Shown in pieces: positions 25,515-33,449 of a DNA stretch of 64,000 bases. This stretch comes from Proteobacteria bacterium SG_bin6 (GTDB lineage Bacteria > Pseudomonadota > Alphaproteobacteria > Sphingomonadales > Sphingomonadaceae). The number at the start of each line of letters is the position of its first letter. Position 1 is the first letter of the stretch. The notes below the pieces were generated by a model. It had not been told where the DNA came from, ran no database searches, and saw nothing but the letters and a program-made list of their open reading frames with translations. The translations under genes and the position numbers were made by a program. The DNA is taken from positions 1 to 64,000 of the forward strand of contig LWDJ01000019.1 in NCBI GenBank assembly GCA_002083435.1, read 5' to 3'.

Positions 25515-26609
25515 CTACCCGTCGACCACTTCCCGCAGCGCCGCGATCAGCCCGCGGGTCTCTTCCTCGGTGCCGATCGTCATCCGCAGCCCGTGCGGCA
25601 GGCCCTGCCCGGGCAGCCAGCGGACGATATAGCCCCGCTCGAGCAAGCCATGATACGCCACTTCCGCGCTCACCGCGCCCTCGAACAGCACCAGCACGAA
25701 ATTGGCCTTGCTGGGGATCGCCCGTAGCCCCGCATTGCCCAGGCTCGCGATCTGTTCGGCGAACCACGCCCGCCACTTGGCGTTATGCGCCCGGGCGTGC
25801 GCCACGAAGCCCTCGTCCGCCAGTGCCGCCACCGCCGCCCTTTGCCCGGCAGTGGTGACGTTGAAGGGCAGGCGGATGCGGTGCAGCGCCTCGATCACCT
25901 CGGCGCTGGCATAGCCCCAGCCGATCCGCTCGGCGGCGAGGCCATAGATTTTGGAGAAGGTGCGCGTCACCAGCACATTGGGCGCGGTCTTCGCCAGCTC
26001 CAGCCCTTGGTCATCCTCCTCGGGCTCCAGATATTCGGCATAGGCTTGATCGAGCACGAGCAGCACATGCCCCGGCAGCGCCGCGTGCAATCGCGCGATC
26101 TCGGCGCGCGGGGCGAAGGTGCCGGTCGGGTTGTTCGGGTTGGCAAGGAACACGATCCGCGTCCGCTCGGTGATGCTGGCGAGCACCGCGTCGATATCGG
26201 TCGCATAATCCTTGTCCGGCGCGATCACCGGCGTCGCGCCGACCCGCCGCGCGGCGATTTCATAGACCGCGAAGCCATAGCGGACGAACACGACTTCATC
26301 TCCCGGCCCGGCGAACGCCCCCGCGGCCAGATGGAGAATGTCATCGGACCCCGTTCCGTAGATCACGCGCGCCGGATCGAGCCCGTACTTCGCCGCCACC
26401 GCCTCGCGCAGGATGGCGGCGCCGGGATCGGGGTAGCGATCGAGGCTCCCCCGCGCTTCGGCGAGCGCCGCGCGCGCGCCCTCGGGCGTGCCGAGCGGGT
26501 TTTCGTTGGACGACAGCTTGGCCTTCACCGCCACGCCATCGACCTTCGACTTGCCGGGAACATAGGGGGCGATCGCCATCACCCAGGGCTTGGCTTGGGG
26601 CTTGTTCAT
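25515..26609 (-). CDS. hisC: histidinol-phosphate aminotransferase
   Basis: PLP enzyme converting imidazole-acetol phosphate to histidinol phosphate; relatives also act on aromatic amino acids. The 364-residue product has KLSSNENPLGTPEGA, IYGTGSDDILHLAAGAF, FLANPNNPTGTF, VLDQAYAEYL and the PLP lysine in TRTFSKIYGLAAERIGWGY, plus the C-terminal RWLPGQGLPHGLRMTIG (phosphate-binding arginine). The ATG at 26609 gives the expected N-terminus; the frame runs on upstream as a shadow of metX. It is far from hisG-hisD and diverges from metX with 57 bases between. Confidence 0.95.
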   Translation of the reverse strand: MNKPQAKPWVMAIAPYVPGKSKVDGVAVKAKLSSNENPLGTPEGARAALAEARGSLDRYPDPGAAILREAVAAKYGLDPARVIYGTGSDDILHLAAGAFAGPGDEVVFVRYGFAVYEIAARRVGATPVIAPDKDYATDIDAVLASITERTRIVFLANPNNPTGTFAPRAEIARLHAALPGHVLLVLDQAYAEYLEPEEDDQGLELAKTAPNVLVTRTFSKIYGLAAERIGWGYASAEVIEALHRIRLPFNVTTAGQRAAVAALADEGFVAHARAHNAKWRAWFAEQIASLGNAGLRAIPSKANFVLVLFEGAVSAEVAYHGLLERGYIVRWLPGQGLPHGLRMTIGTEEETRGLIAALREVVDG

Positions 26610-26666
26610 GGCCTGCGCCCCTAGCGCGATTGACAAGCCGGGCGCCAGCCCCCTAGCCGCCGAGCG

Positions 26667-27779
26667 ATGAGCGATGAACGTTTCGGGCTCGCCCGGCGGG
26701 TGACTTTGGCGGGGCCGCTGCCGCTCGACGCGGGAAGCAGCCTCGCACCGCTCGACATCGCCTACGAAACCTATGGCGCGCTGAACGCGGTGGCCGACAA
26801 CGCGATCCTCATCTGCCACGCGCTGACCGGCGACCAGCATGTCGCGAGCACCCATCCGATCACCGGCAAGCCGGGTTGGTGGCACCGGATGATCGGGCCG
26901 GGCAAGCCGATCGACCCCGCGCGCCACCTGATCATCTGCGCCAATGTGCTCGGCGGCTGCCTCGGTTCGACCGGCCCGGCGAGCCTCGCCCCCGATGGCG
27001 CGCGCTATGCGATGCGGTTCCCGGTCATCACCATCGCCGACATGGTGCGGTCGCAGGCGCTGCTGCTCGATCATCTGGGCATTGAACGCCTCGCGGCGGT
27101 GGTCGGCGGGTCGATGGGCGGGATGCAGGCGCTCGCCTGGGCGGCGCTCTATTCCGATCGGGTGCGGGCGTGCGTCGCGATCGCCACCACCGCGCGCCAC
27201 ACCGCGCAGAACATCGCCTTTCACGAGGTCGGGCGGCAGGCGATCATGGCCGATCCGAACTGGCAGGGTGGTGACTATTATGGCGCCGAGCCGCCATCCG
27301 CGGGGCTCGCGGTCGCGCGAATGGCGGCGCACATCACTTATCTGTCCGAAGCCGGGCTCACCGAGAAATTCGGCCGCCGCCTCCAGGCGCGCGAGGCGAA
27401 GAGCTTCGGCTTCGACGCCGATTTCCAGGTGGAAAGCTATCTGCGCCATCAGGGGCTGAGCTTTGTCGATCGCTTCGACGCGAACAGCTATCTCTACATT
27501 ACCCGGGCGATGGACTATTTCGACCTCGCCGAGCCGCATGGTGGGCAGCTCGCCCGCGCATTCGCCGGTGCCCGCGCGACACGCTTCTGCGTGGTGAGCT
27601 TCGACACCGACTGGCTTTACCCAACGGCCGAATCGCGGCTGATCGTTCAGGCCTTGAACGCCGCCGGCGCGCCGGTGAGCTTCGTCGAGCTGTCGAGCCC
27701 GTTCGGGCACGACGCCTTCCTGCTCGATGCGCCCGAGCTCAACCGGGTGGTGAGCGGTTTTCTGGGAGCGGCGACGTGA
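26667..27779 (+). CDS. metX: homoserine O-acyltransferase MetX
   Basis: Activates homoserine with acetyl-CoA (or succinyl-CoA) for methionine synthesis. The 370-residue alpha/beta hydrolase fold protein has the nucleophile elbow VVGGSMGGMQALAWA (Ser), NVLGGCLGSTGPAS, the catalytic aspartate in VVSFDTDWLYP and the histidine in SPFGHDAFLLD, giving a full triad. Acyl specificity cannot be decided from sequence. First gene of a three-gene overlapping operon with a GNAT protein and metW; the start at 26667 follows a purine-poor leader, so ribosome binding is weak. Confidence 0.95.
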   Translation: MSDERFGLARRVTLAGPLPLDAGSSLAPLDIAYETYGALNAVADNAILICHALTGDQHVASTHPITGKPGWWHRMIGPGKPIDPARHLIICANVLGGCLGSTGPASLAPDGARYAMRFPVITIADMVRSQALLLDHLGIERLAAVVGGSMGGMQALAWAALYSDRVRACVAIATTARHTAQNIAFHEVGRQAIMADPNWQGGDYYGAEPPSAGLAVARMAAHITYLSEAGLTEKFGRRLQAREAKSFGFDADFQVESYLRHQGLSFVDRFDANSYLYITRAMDYFDLAEPHGGQLARAFAGARATRFCVVSFDTDWLYPTAESRLIVQALNAAGAPVSFVELSSPFGHDAFLLDAPELNRVVSGFLGAAT

Positions 27780-28210
27780 GCAACATTGAACTGTCCGACG
27801 ACAAGGCGCGGCTCGATGTCGATCGCATCCATGGCTGGCTGGCGGGCAGCTATTGGTCGCCAGGAATCGCCCGCGAGCGGGTGGAGCGCGCGATCGCGAA
27901 CTCGCATTGCCTCGGCGCCTATCGCCGGGGGGCGCAGATCGGCTTCGCGCGGCTGATCAGCGACCGCGCGACCTTCGCTTGGCTCGCCGATGTATGGGTC
28001 GATGAAGGCGCGCGCGGCCAGGGGCTGGGGCGGCGGCTGGCCGGGTGGTTCCTCGATCAGACCGAATATGCCGATCTGCGCCGCATCGGGCTTACGACGC
28101 GTGACGCGCACGGCGTCTATGCCGCGCTTGGCTTCCGCCCGCTGATGCGCGCCGATTATTATATGGAGCGGATCAGCCCCGAACTCGCCAGGGTCTATGC
28201 CGGGCAATGA
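27776..28210 (+). CDS. GNAT family acetyltransferase within the metX-metW operon
   Basis: A 144-residue GNAT enzyme. Conserved parts are HGWLAGSYWSPGIARERVERAI, GFARLISDRATFAWLADVWV, the acetyl-CoA loop ARGQGLGRRLAGWFLD and the terminal LTTRDAHGVYAALGFRPL. The GTG at 27776 overlaps the metX stop (GTGA) and its stop overlaps the metW ATG, so it is translationally coupled to both. It resembles YjgM/RimI-like acetyltransferases of unknown substrate. Its insertion between metX and metW suggests, but does not show, a link to methionine metabolism. Confidence 0.9.
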   Translation: MSNIELSDDKARLDVDRIHGWLAGSYWSPGIARERVERAIANSHCLGAYRRGAQIGFARLISDRATFAWLADVWVDEGARGQGLGRRLAGWFLDQTEYADLRRIGLTTRDAHGVYAALGFRPLMRADYYMERISPELARVYAGQ

Positions 28211-28794
28211 GCCTGCGTCCCGATCTCGCGATCATCGCCGCCAATGTCGCAGCCGGCGCGCGGGTGCTCGACGTGGGCTGTGGCGACGGCGCGCTGATGG
28301 CGGCGTTGCGCGACGAGCGCGGGGTGGATGCGCGGGGGCTGGAACTCGACGCCGGCAATGTCGCCGCCGCCGTCGCGCGCGGGCTTGCGGTGGTGCAGGG
28401 CGATGCCGACCGTGATTTGAGCGCCTACCCCTCGGCGAGCTTCGACTATGCGATCCTGAGCCAGACGCTGCAAACAACGCGCGCCCCCGATCGCGTGCTG
28501 GCCGAGCTGCTGCGGATCGGGCGACGCGCCTTCATCTCCTTCCCGAACTTCGCGCATTGGCGGGTACGGCTCTCGCTGCTCACGACCGGGCGGATGCCGG
28601 TGACCCGGCTGCTGCCCGAGCGCTGGTACGACACACCCAACATCCACCACCTGTCGATCGAGGATTTCCGCGCGTTCGTCAGCGCGCAGGGAGTAACGGT
28701 GGAGCGCGCCTGGTTCCTGGCTGGCGACCAGGCCTGCCGCGCGGCGGGAGCAAACTGGTTCGCGGAACATGCGGTGTTCTTGGTGCGGGGATAA
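28207..28794 (+). CDS. metW: methionine biosynthesis protein MetW
   Basis: A 195-residue SAM-methyltransferase-fold protein that partners MetX in many alpha- and gammaproteobacteria, where it is needed for efficient homoserine acylation. It has LRPDLAIIAANVAAGARVLDVGCGDGALM at the N-terminus, ARGLELD, QGDADRDLSAYPSASFDYAILSQTLQ and FPNFAHWRVRLSLLTTGRMPVT, all characteristic of MetW. ATG at 28207 overlaps the preceding stop. Followed by an 80-base gap to the convergent ssb gene, which includes a short CCGGCC/GGCTGG hairpin. Confidence 0.94.
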   Translation: MSLRPDLAIIAANVAAGARVLDVGCGDGALMAALRDERGVDARGLELDAGNVAAAVARGLAVVQGDADRDLSAYPSASFDYAILSQTLQTTRAPDRVLAELLRIGRRAFISFPNFAHWRVRLSLLTTGRMPVTRLLPERWYDTPNIHHLSIEDFRAFVSAQGVTVERAWFLAGDQACRAAGANWFAEHAVFLVRG

Positions 28795-28874
28795 ACTCCC
28801 GCAGATATTGCCAGAGAAGCGTGGAAACCGGCCTTCGGCTGGCACTTCGCACCTTCACCAGTGTCGTCAATCGC

Positions 28875-29447
28875 TCAAAACGGCACGTCATCATCCAGGT
28901 CGTCCGGGAAGCCGCCCCCGCCGAACCCGCCGCCCGAACCGCCGCTGCCGCCCCCGCTACGGCCGCCGCCAGAGCCGCCGCCGAACCCGCCGCGATCCTC
29001 GCTGAAGCCGCCACGACCGCCGCCGCTCCGACCAGCGCCGAAATCATCGCCATAGTCGTCGCCGCCGCCGGAGCGGCCACCGCCACCCGCGCCGGGCGCG
29101 CCATCCAGCATCGTCAGAGTGCCGTTATAGGGGCGCAGCACCACTTCGGTGGTGTAGCGGTCCTGCCCGTTCGCGTCCTGCCATTTGCGCGTTTCGAGCT
29201 GACCCTCGATATAGACCTTGCTGCCCTTGCGCAGATAGCGCTCGGCGACGCCGGCCAGGCTTTCGTTGAAGATCGCGACCGAATGCCATTCGGTGCGCTC
29301 CTTGCGCTCGCCGGAATTGCGGTCCTTCCAGCTTTCCGACGTGGCGATGCGCAGGTTCACCACCTTGCCGCCGTTCTGGAAGCTCTTCGTCTCGGGGTCG
29401 CGCCCCAGATTGCCGACCAGGATCACCTTGTTGACGCTGCCCGCCAT
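28875..29447 (-). CDS. ssb: single-stranded DNA-binding protein
   Basis: Homotetrameric ssDNA-binding protein for replication and repair. The 190-residue protein has the OB fold (SVNKVILVGNLGRDPETKSF, RIATSESWKDR, TEWHSVAIFNE, KVYIEGQLETRKWQD), then an unusually Gly/Arg/Ser-rich linker of about 65 residues and the acidic tip DDDVPF that binds partner proteins. The linker gives a GC-rich, repetitive stretch at about 28,890-29,090. The start lies 9 bases beyond the feoB stop on the same strand, so it may be read in part from the feo transcript. Confidence 0.97.
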   Translation of the reverse strand: MAGSVNKVILVGNLGRDPETKSFQNGGKVVNLRIATSESWKDRNSGERKERTEWHSVAIFNESLAGVAERYLRKGSKVYIEGQLETRKWQDANGQDRYTTEVVLRPYNGTLTMLDGAPGAGGGGRSGGGDDYGDDFGAGRSGGGRGGFSEDRGGFGGGSGGGRSGGGSGGSGGGFGGGGFPDDLDDDVPF

Positions 29448-29456
29448 AACATCCTC

Positions 29457-31325
29457 TCAAAGTCCTGCGGCGACCGCCAGCCAATAGGTCGCGCCCGAAA
29501 AGGCGTAGGCCAGCGCGAACAAATAGCCAACCATGAATGCGGGCCATTTCCAGCCATTGGTCTCGCGCCTGGTGACCGCGATTGTCGAGATGCACTGCGG
29601 CGCGAACACGAACCACATCAGGAAAGCGAGCGCGGTGGGGAGCGACCAGCGGCGCTTGAGCGCGCCGGTGATCGCCGCCTGCCCGGCCACGCTGTTCTGA
29701 TCGGCGCTCACCGCATAGACGGTGCCGAGCGCCGCAACCGAAATTTCGCGGGCGGCGATCGCCGGGATTAGCGCGAGGGTGATGTCGCGATCGAAGCCGA
29801 TTGGTTTGGTGATGATGGCGGCGGTATTGGCGATCCGCCCCGCGACCGAATAATCGACCGGGTTCACCGCGCTCTCCGGCGGCGGCTTGGGATAGCTGAG
29901 CAGCAGCCAGAGCACGATCGTGGTGCCCAGAATGATCGTCCCCGCGCGGCGCAGAAAGCTGTAGGCGCGCGTCCACAACCCCAGCGCCACGTCGCGCGCG
30001 CGCGGCAGCTGATATTTGGGCAGCTCCATCATGAAGCCCGACGAGGCGCCCTTGGTCACCGTCCGCCGCAGCACCAGCGCCGCGACGAACGCGCCGACGA
30101 TGCCAAGGATATACAGCGTAAACATCACCAGCCCCTGCAGGCCCACGCCAGGGATGATGCGCGTGTTGGGGATCAGCGCACCGATCACCAGCGTGTAGAC
30201 GGGGAGCCGTGCCGAACAGGTCATCAGCGGCGCGATCAGGATCGTCGTCAGCCGGTCCTTCTCATCCTCGATCGTGCGCGTCGCCATGATGCCGGGCACC
30301 GCGCAGGCAAAGCTCGATAGCAGCGGAATGAACGCTCGCCCCGAAAGCCCCGCCGCCGCCATCAGCCGGTCCATCAGAAACGCGGCGCGGACCATGTAGC
30401 CGCTCGCCTCCAGCAGCAGGATGAACAGGAACAGGATCAGGATCTGCGGCAGGAACACCACGACCGCGCCGACGCCGGCGATGATCCCGTCGGCGATCAG
30501 CCCGCGGACAAAGCCTTCGGGCAAGGCGGCCGACACCGCGCGCCCCGCATCGGCAAACAGCGCGTCGAGCGCGTCCTGCGGCACCGTCGCCCAGCTGAAT
30601 ACCGCCTGGAACATCAGGAACAGGATCGTGAGCAGCAGCGCCGTTCCCCAGACCGGATGCAGCGCGACCGCGTCAAGCGCATGGGTGATCCGCCGGGTCG
30701 GCGTTTCGCTGACGATCACGTTCCGCGCGATCGTTCGCGCCCGCTGCTGGAGCGCGCGAAGATCGGCAGGCGCTGGTCCCTCGCTCGCGCGCAGCCGCAC
30801 CGCGCCGCTTGTCCCCAGCGCCTTGGCGAGCGCCTCGCGCAAGGCATCGAGCCCGCGCTTGCGCACCGCGATGGTGGGCACCGCGGCGACGCCCAGCTCG
30901 GTGGCGAGTCGCTCGGGCGAAAGCATCAGCCCGTCGCGCTCGGCGAGATCCACCATGTTGAGCGCGACCACCACCGGCATTCCGAGCGCGATCAATTGGA
31001 GCGCGAACCGCAGGTGATTGTCGAGATTGCCAGCGTCAAGCACGATCACCAGCGCGTCGGGCAGCCGTTCGCCGGCTTGCGTCCCCAGCAGAACGTCGCG
31101 CGTCACCCGCTCGTCGGGTGAGAGCGGATCGAGGCTGTAGGCGCCAGGGAGATCGACCAGTTCGACCGGGCGACCATCGGGCAGCAGGGCGCGCCCCGAA
31201 CGACGCTCCACCGTCACGCCAGGGTAATTGCCGACCTTCTGCCGCGCGCCGGTGAGCGCGTTGAACAGCGCGCTCTTGCCGGCATTGGGGTTGCCGACCA
31301 AGGCAACCAGGGGGGCTGGGTGCAT
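29457..31325 (-). CDS. feoB: ferrous iron transporter FeoB
   Basis: Inner-membrane Fe2+ uptake protein of 622 residues. The N-terminal G domain shows G1 GNPNAGKSALFN, G2 NYPGVTVE, G3 DLPGAYSL and G4 NMVD; the C-terminal half has many membrane helices, with the Gate motifs SFACAVPGIMATRTI and CSARLPVYTLVIGALIP carrying conserved cysteines, and a later GTVYAVSADQNS loop. The true start is the ATG at 31325, which overlaps the feoA stop; the open frame upstream is a shadow. It is downstream of a Fur-box-like site. No feoC is seen. Confidence 0.97.
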   Translation of the reverse strand: MHPAPLVALVGNPNAGKSALFNALTGARQKVGNYPGVTVERRSGRALLPDGRPVELVDLPGAYSLDPLSPDERVTRDVLLGTQAGERLPDALVIVLDAGNLDNHLRFALQLIALGMPVVVALNMVDLAERDGLMLSPERLATELGVAAVPTIAVRKRGLDALREALAKALGTSGAVRLRASEGPAPADLRALQQRARTIARNVIVSETPTRRITHALDAVALHPVWGTALLLTILFLMFQAVFSWATVPQDALDALFADAGRAVSAALPEGFVRGLIADGIIAGVGAVVVFLPQILILFLFILLLEASGYMVRAAFLMDRLMAAAGLSGRAFIPLLSSFACAVPGIMATRTIEDEKDRLTTILIAPLMTCSARLPVYTLVIGALIPNTRIIPGVGLQGLVMFTLYILGIVGAFVAALVLRRTVTKGASSGFMMELPKYQLPRARDVALGLWTRAYSFLRRAGTIILGTTIVLWLLLSYPKPPPESAVNPVDYSVAGRIANTAAIITKPIGFDRDITLALIPAIAAREISVAALGTVYAVSADQNSVAGQAAITGALKRRWSLPTALAFLMWFVFAPQCISTIAVTRRETNGWKWPAFMVGYLFALAYAFSGATYWLAVAAGL

Positions 31326-31564
31326 CAGGCGCTCGGGCTGACGCGGATCGCCGCGGCGACCGGCCGGCGCAGCGCGACCGTCATCCGCCCGATCCGGCAG
31401 GCGACCGGCCCGCCCCACAAAGTCGCGCGGTGCAACATCTCGACGCTCACGCCCTCGTCGAAGCCCAGCTCACGCAGGCGCCGCGCCTCGGGCTCGGCAA
31501 GCCGGTCCCAATCGATCGCGGCGATCTGGGCTGCGGTGCGCGGGGCCAATTGTTCCAGGGTCAT
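31325..31564 (-). CDS. feoA: FeoA domain protein
   Basis: A small SH3-like cytosolic partner of FeoB needed for Fe2+ uptake. The 79-residue product shows the fold pattern LRELGFDEGVSVEMLHRATLWGGPVACRIGRMTVALRR. The ATG at 31564 (MTLEQLAPR) is preferred; an ATG at 31579 would add five residues. A TTG at 31615 is unlikely because it lies inside the Fur-box-like sequence. Its stop overlaps the feoB ATG (ATGA), so the two are coupled. Confidence 0.9.
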   Translation of the reverse strand: MTLEQLAPRTAAQIAAIDWDRLAEPEARRLRELGFDEGVSVEMLHRATLWGGPVACRIGRMTVALRRPVAAAIRVSPSA

Positions 31565-31600
31565 CGCGGGGGCGAGCATGAGTCGCCAGATACGTCTTTT

Positions 31601-31619
31601 GCGAGTGACTATCAATATC
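31601..31619 (-). promoter_or_regulatory. Fur-box-like site upstream of feoAB
   Basis: Reading the minus strand, the 19-mer GATATTGATAGTCACTCGC matches the classical Fur box (GATAATGATAATCATTATC) at 14 of 19 positions. It is 36 bases upstream of the feoA ATG at 31564. Iron-dependent repression of feoAB is the expected role. Some alphaproteobacteria use Irr/RirA instead, so the regulator is inferred. Confidence 0.65.
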
Positions 31620-31629
31620 GGTGGTGGGT

Positions 31630-32100
31630 TTACCCCTCGATCAGGCCCGCTTCGGCATCGGGATCGAGCGTCAATGCCAGTCGCCGCGCGGCGCGCCTGG
31701 CGAACGCCAGCGTCTCGCGCCGACGCGCGGGAGCAGCGAGAGGGACGCTGTGTGCCTCGCGGATGATCATCGCATCATAACGATCAGCGATGATGATTCC
31801 GGTGCGCTCGGGGAGGAAAGCGGGTTGAGCGAGCGGGGCGTGATCGAAACCCTGCGGCACCGCCCAGAAATAACGGTCGCAATGGGCGAGATAATCCTGC
31901 CACTTGCCATCGCCGAGCAGATCGGCGCGGCTCACCTTGATTTCGACGATGGTGATGCCGCCGCGCGGATCGAGCGCCATGATGTCGGCCCGCCGCCCGC
32001 CCTCGAGCGGCACTTCGGCGACCGGCGTCAGATCATGGCGCAGCAACAGCCGCGACACGCCGCGGCAGACATCACGAGCGGTGAGATCGGGCGAAAGCAT
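31630..32100 (-). CDS. mmcB: MmcB family DNA repair protein
   Basis: A 156-residue member of the MmcB/DUF1052 family, named for mitomycin C sensitivity in Caulobacter, where it is SOS-induced. The fold is nuclease-like: VPLEGGRRADIMALDPRGGITIVEIKVSRADLLGDGKWQDYL carries the D...EIK pattern of PD-(D/E)XK enzymes, followed by CDRYFWAVPQGFD and RTGIIIADRYDAMI. Length is normal. A LexA box precedes it, in line with damage induction. feoA follows after a short gap on the same strand but with its own regulatory site. Confidence 0.92.
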   Translation of the reverse strand: MLSPDLTARDVCRGVSRLLLRHDLTPVAEVPLEGGRRADIMALDPRGGITIVEIKVSRADLLGDGKWQDYLAHCDRYFWAVPQGFDHAPLAQPAFLPERTGIIIADRYDAMIIREAHSVPLAAPARRRETLAFARRAARRLALTLDPDAEAGLIEG

Positions 32101-32112
32101 CGCCCTGCCCTA

Positions 32113-32127
32113 GAACATTTGTCGAAC
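32113..32127. promoter_or_regulatory. LexA (SOS) box upstream of mmcB
   Basis: GAACATTTGTCGAAC is an exact match to the alphaproteobacterial LexA consensus GAAC-N7-GAAC (GTTC-N7-GTTC read on the other strand). It ends 12 bases before the mmcB start codon on the minus strand, where bound LexA would block transcription. Confidence 0.85.
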
Positions 32128-32218
32128 AAGGGGAAGCCGGCCTTCGCGAGAGCCAGCCACATCCTTCCCCAGAGGCGGCAGAGGCCCAACGACGCTGCGC
32201 TCCATGGCAGCGCGCCGG

Positions 32219-32246
32219 GTGCTGGACCCCGGCCTTCGCCGGGGAC
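32219..32246. repeat. single copy of CCCCGGCC-TTCG-CCGGGG palindrome unit
   Basis: GACCCCGGCCTTCGCCGGGG with flanks matches the inner repeat seen at 25429-25455. It can fold as CCCCGG/CCGGGG. It lies in the 182-base gap downstream of the SleB-type hydrolase gene; possible terminator for that gene. Confidence 0.6.
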
Positions 32247-32309
32247 ACAGCACCAATGCCGTGGGCTCAAACTTAGGCGCTGGCAGGCGCCGACGCGCCC
32301 CGAGCCCGC

Positions 32310-32939
32310 TCAGCGGTAGAAGACGTGCCCGCCGATCGCGGCGACACGGCGCTTGCCCCAGCTGGGGGCAACGCGGCTCGCATGGAAGAACAGCGCATCG
32401 CCAACCGGGCTTTCCCAGCCACCGTCTAGCGCGACCTGCGCGACCGCCATTGCGGTACGATAATGCGCATTGTCGGGAATGGCGGGCATCTCGCCATCGC
32501 GCAGGAAGGCGAATTGGCCGCGTTGCTTCACGACCGAGCAGATGGTGCGGGGGAAGCGACCCGATTGGGTGCGGTTGACGATCACCTGCGCCACGCCGAG
32601 CTGGCCAACGAGTGGCTCACCCTTGGCCTCGAAGTAAATCGCGCCGGCCAGGCAGCGCAGCTCGTCATCGGGCGCGTCAGGCATGTCCTGCGCGTCGATC
32701 GCCTCGGCGAGGGAGGCGTAGCGCGCGGGCGCCTCGGTCTCGGCTTCGTCATCGGCGGAAATTTGGGGCGGGAGCGCGGCGGTCGCGGGAACCGACGGCA
32801 CGCCCGGAAGATTGGTAGTCGCAAGCGGCGCTGTCGCCGGCTTGTCGAGCGTCAGCGCCAGGCCAGGCTTGCCGGCGCCGGTAAGGGTCAGCGAGCAGAG
32901 CAGCAACGTGGCTGCGGCTTGCCGGAAAGAAAAATGCAT
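32310..32939 (-). CDS. secreted SleB-type cell wall hydrolase
   Basis: A 209-residue exported protein with an N-terminal signal sequence (MHFSFRQAAATLLLCSLTLTG), a low-complexity Pro/Ala linker (to about 75) and a Hydrolase_2/SleB domain (about 92-209): CLAGAIYFEAKGEP with the catalytic-type glutamate, GQLGVAQVIVNRTQSGRFP, TICSVVKQRGQFAF and FFHASRVAPSW. SleB-family enzymes cleave the peptidoglycan glycan strand; in proteobacteria they act in the periplasm on wall remodelling. The ATG at 32939 is used rather than the TTG just upstream. Confidence 0.9.
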   Translation of the reverse strand: MHFSFRQAAATLLLCSLTLTGAGKPGLALTLDKPATAPLATTNLPGVPSVPATAALPPQISADDEAETEAPARYASLAEAIDAQDMPDAPDDELRCLAGAIYFEAKGEPLVGQLGVAQVIVNRTQSGRFPRTICSVVKQRGQFAFLRDGEMPAIPDNAHYRTAMAVAQVALDGGWESPVGDALFFHASRVAPSWGKRRVAAIGGHVFYR

Positions 32940-33110
32940 CAACCGTCATCAATGGGCGGTGGGTACGCGAAAAACCGCCGCTGATCCGCGGACCGCGGTC
33001 AAACGCCGATTTCGGGTGGCCCCCCGACTACGTTGCCGGCCGGTATCGCACCCCTGCCGGCCTACGCTTTGCAATAGGCCAGCGCCTTAGGCTCTCGCCT
33101 GCTTAACAGG

Positions 33111-33449
33111 TCAATAAAAGTCGGTCGTTTCAGCGGTGAACCGTGAGCGGGATGCGACGTCCAGTTCGATCACCCACAAATCTGGGTCGTGAGCGCGGCG
33201 GCGCTGCCAATAGTCGGTGATCGCGGCCGCGTCGCCATCAATCGGGCCGGCCGGGATCAGCCCGAGCACGCCAGCAGCATCAATTCCACGCTCGAAGCAT
33301 TTGTATTCGCCGCCTTTTTCGCTAACGATCAGCAGCACCGCGCCGCCTTGCGGGTCGCCCTTGGCGCGGACCATTCCCATGCCGCCCGAGTCGTTTACCC
33401 GGCGCAGCAGCGCGCCCACGCGCAGGTGAGTCGGCAGCCGGTCGCTCAT
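33111..33449 (-). CDS. DUF1491 family protein
   Basis: A 112-residue alphaproteobacterial DUF1491 protein. Family features seen: RLPTHLRVGALLRRVNDSGG at the N-terminus, KGDPQGGAVLLIVSEKGGEYKCFERGID in the middle and DPDLWVIELDVASRSRF near the end. No catalytic motif is known. Its ATG overlaps the thioesterase stop (ATGA), making it the last gene of the hpf-ptsN-thioesterase-DUF1491 group. Function unknown. Confidence 0.88.
   Translation of the reverse strand: MSDRLPTHLRVGALLRRVNDSGGMGMVRAKGDPQGGAVLLIVSEKGGEYKCFERGIDAAGVLGLIPAGPIDGDAAAITDYWQRRRAHDPDLWVIELDVASRSRFTAETTDFY

Noticed and set aside
28861..29055. Proline-rich repeat peptide on the plus strand
   Set aside because: It is the complement of the glycine-rich linker of ssb, not an independent gene or a CRISPR-like array.
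31565..31615. Long N-terminus of feoA from the TTG at 31615
   Set aside because: It would place the start codon inside the Fur-box-like site and adds non-family residues.
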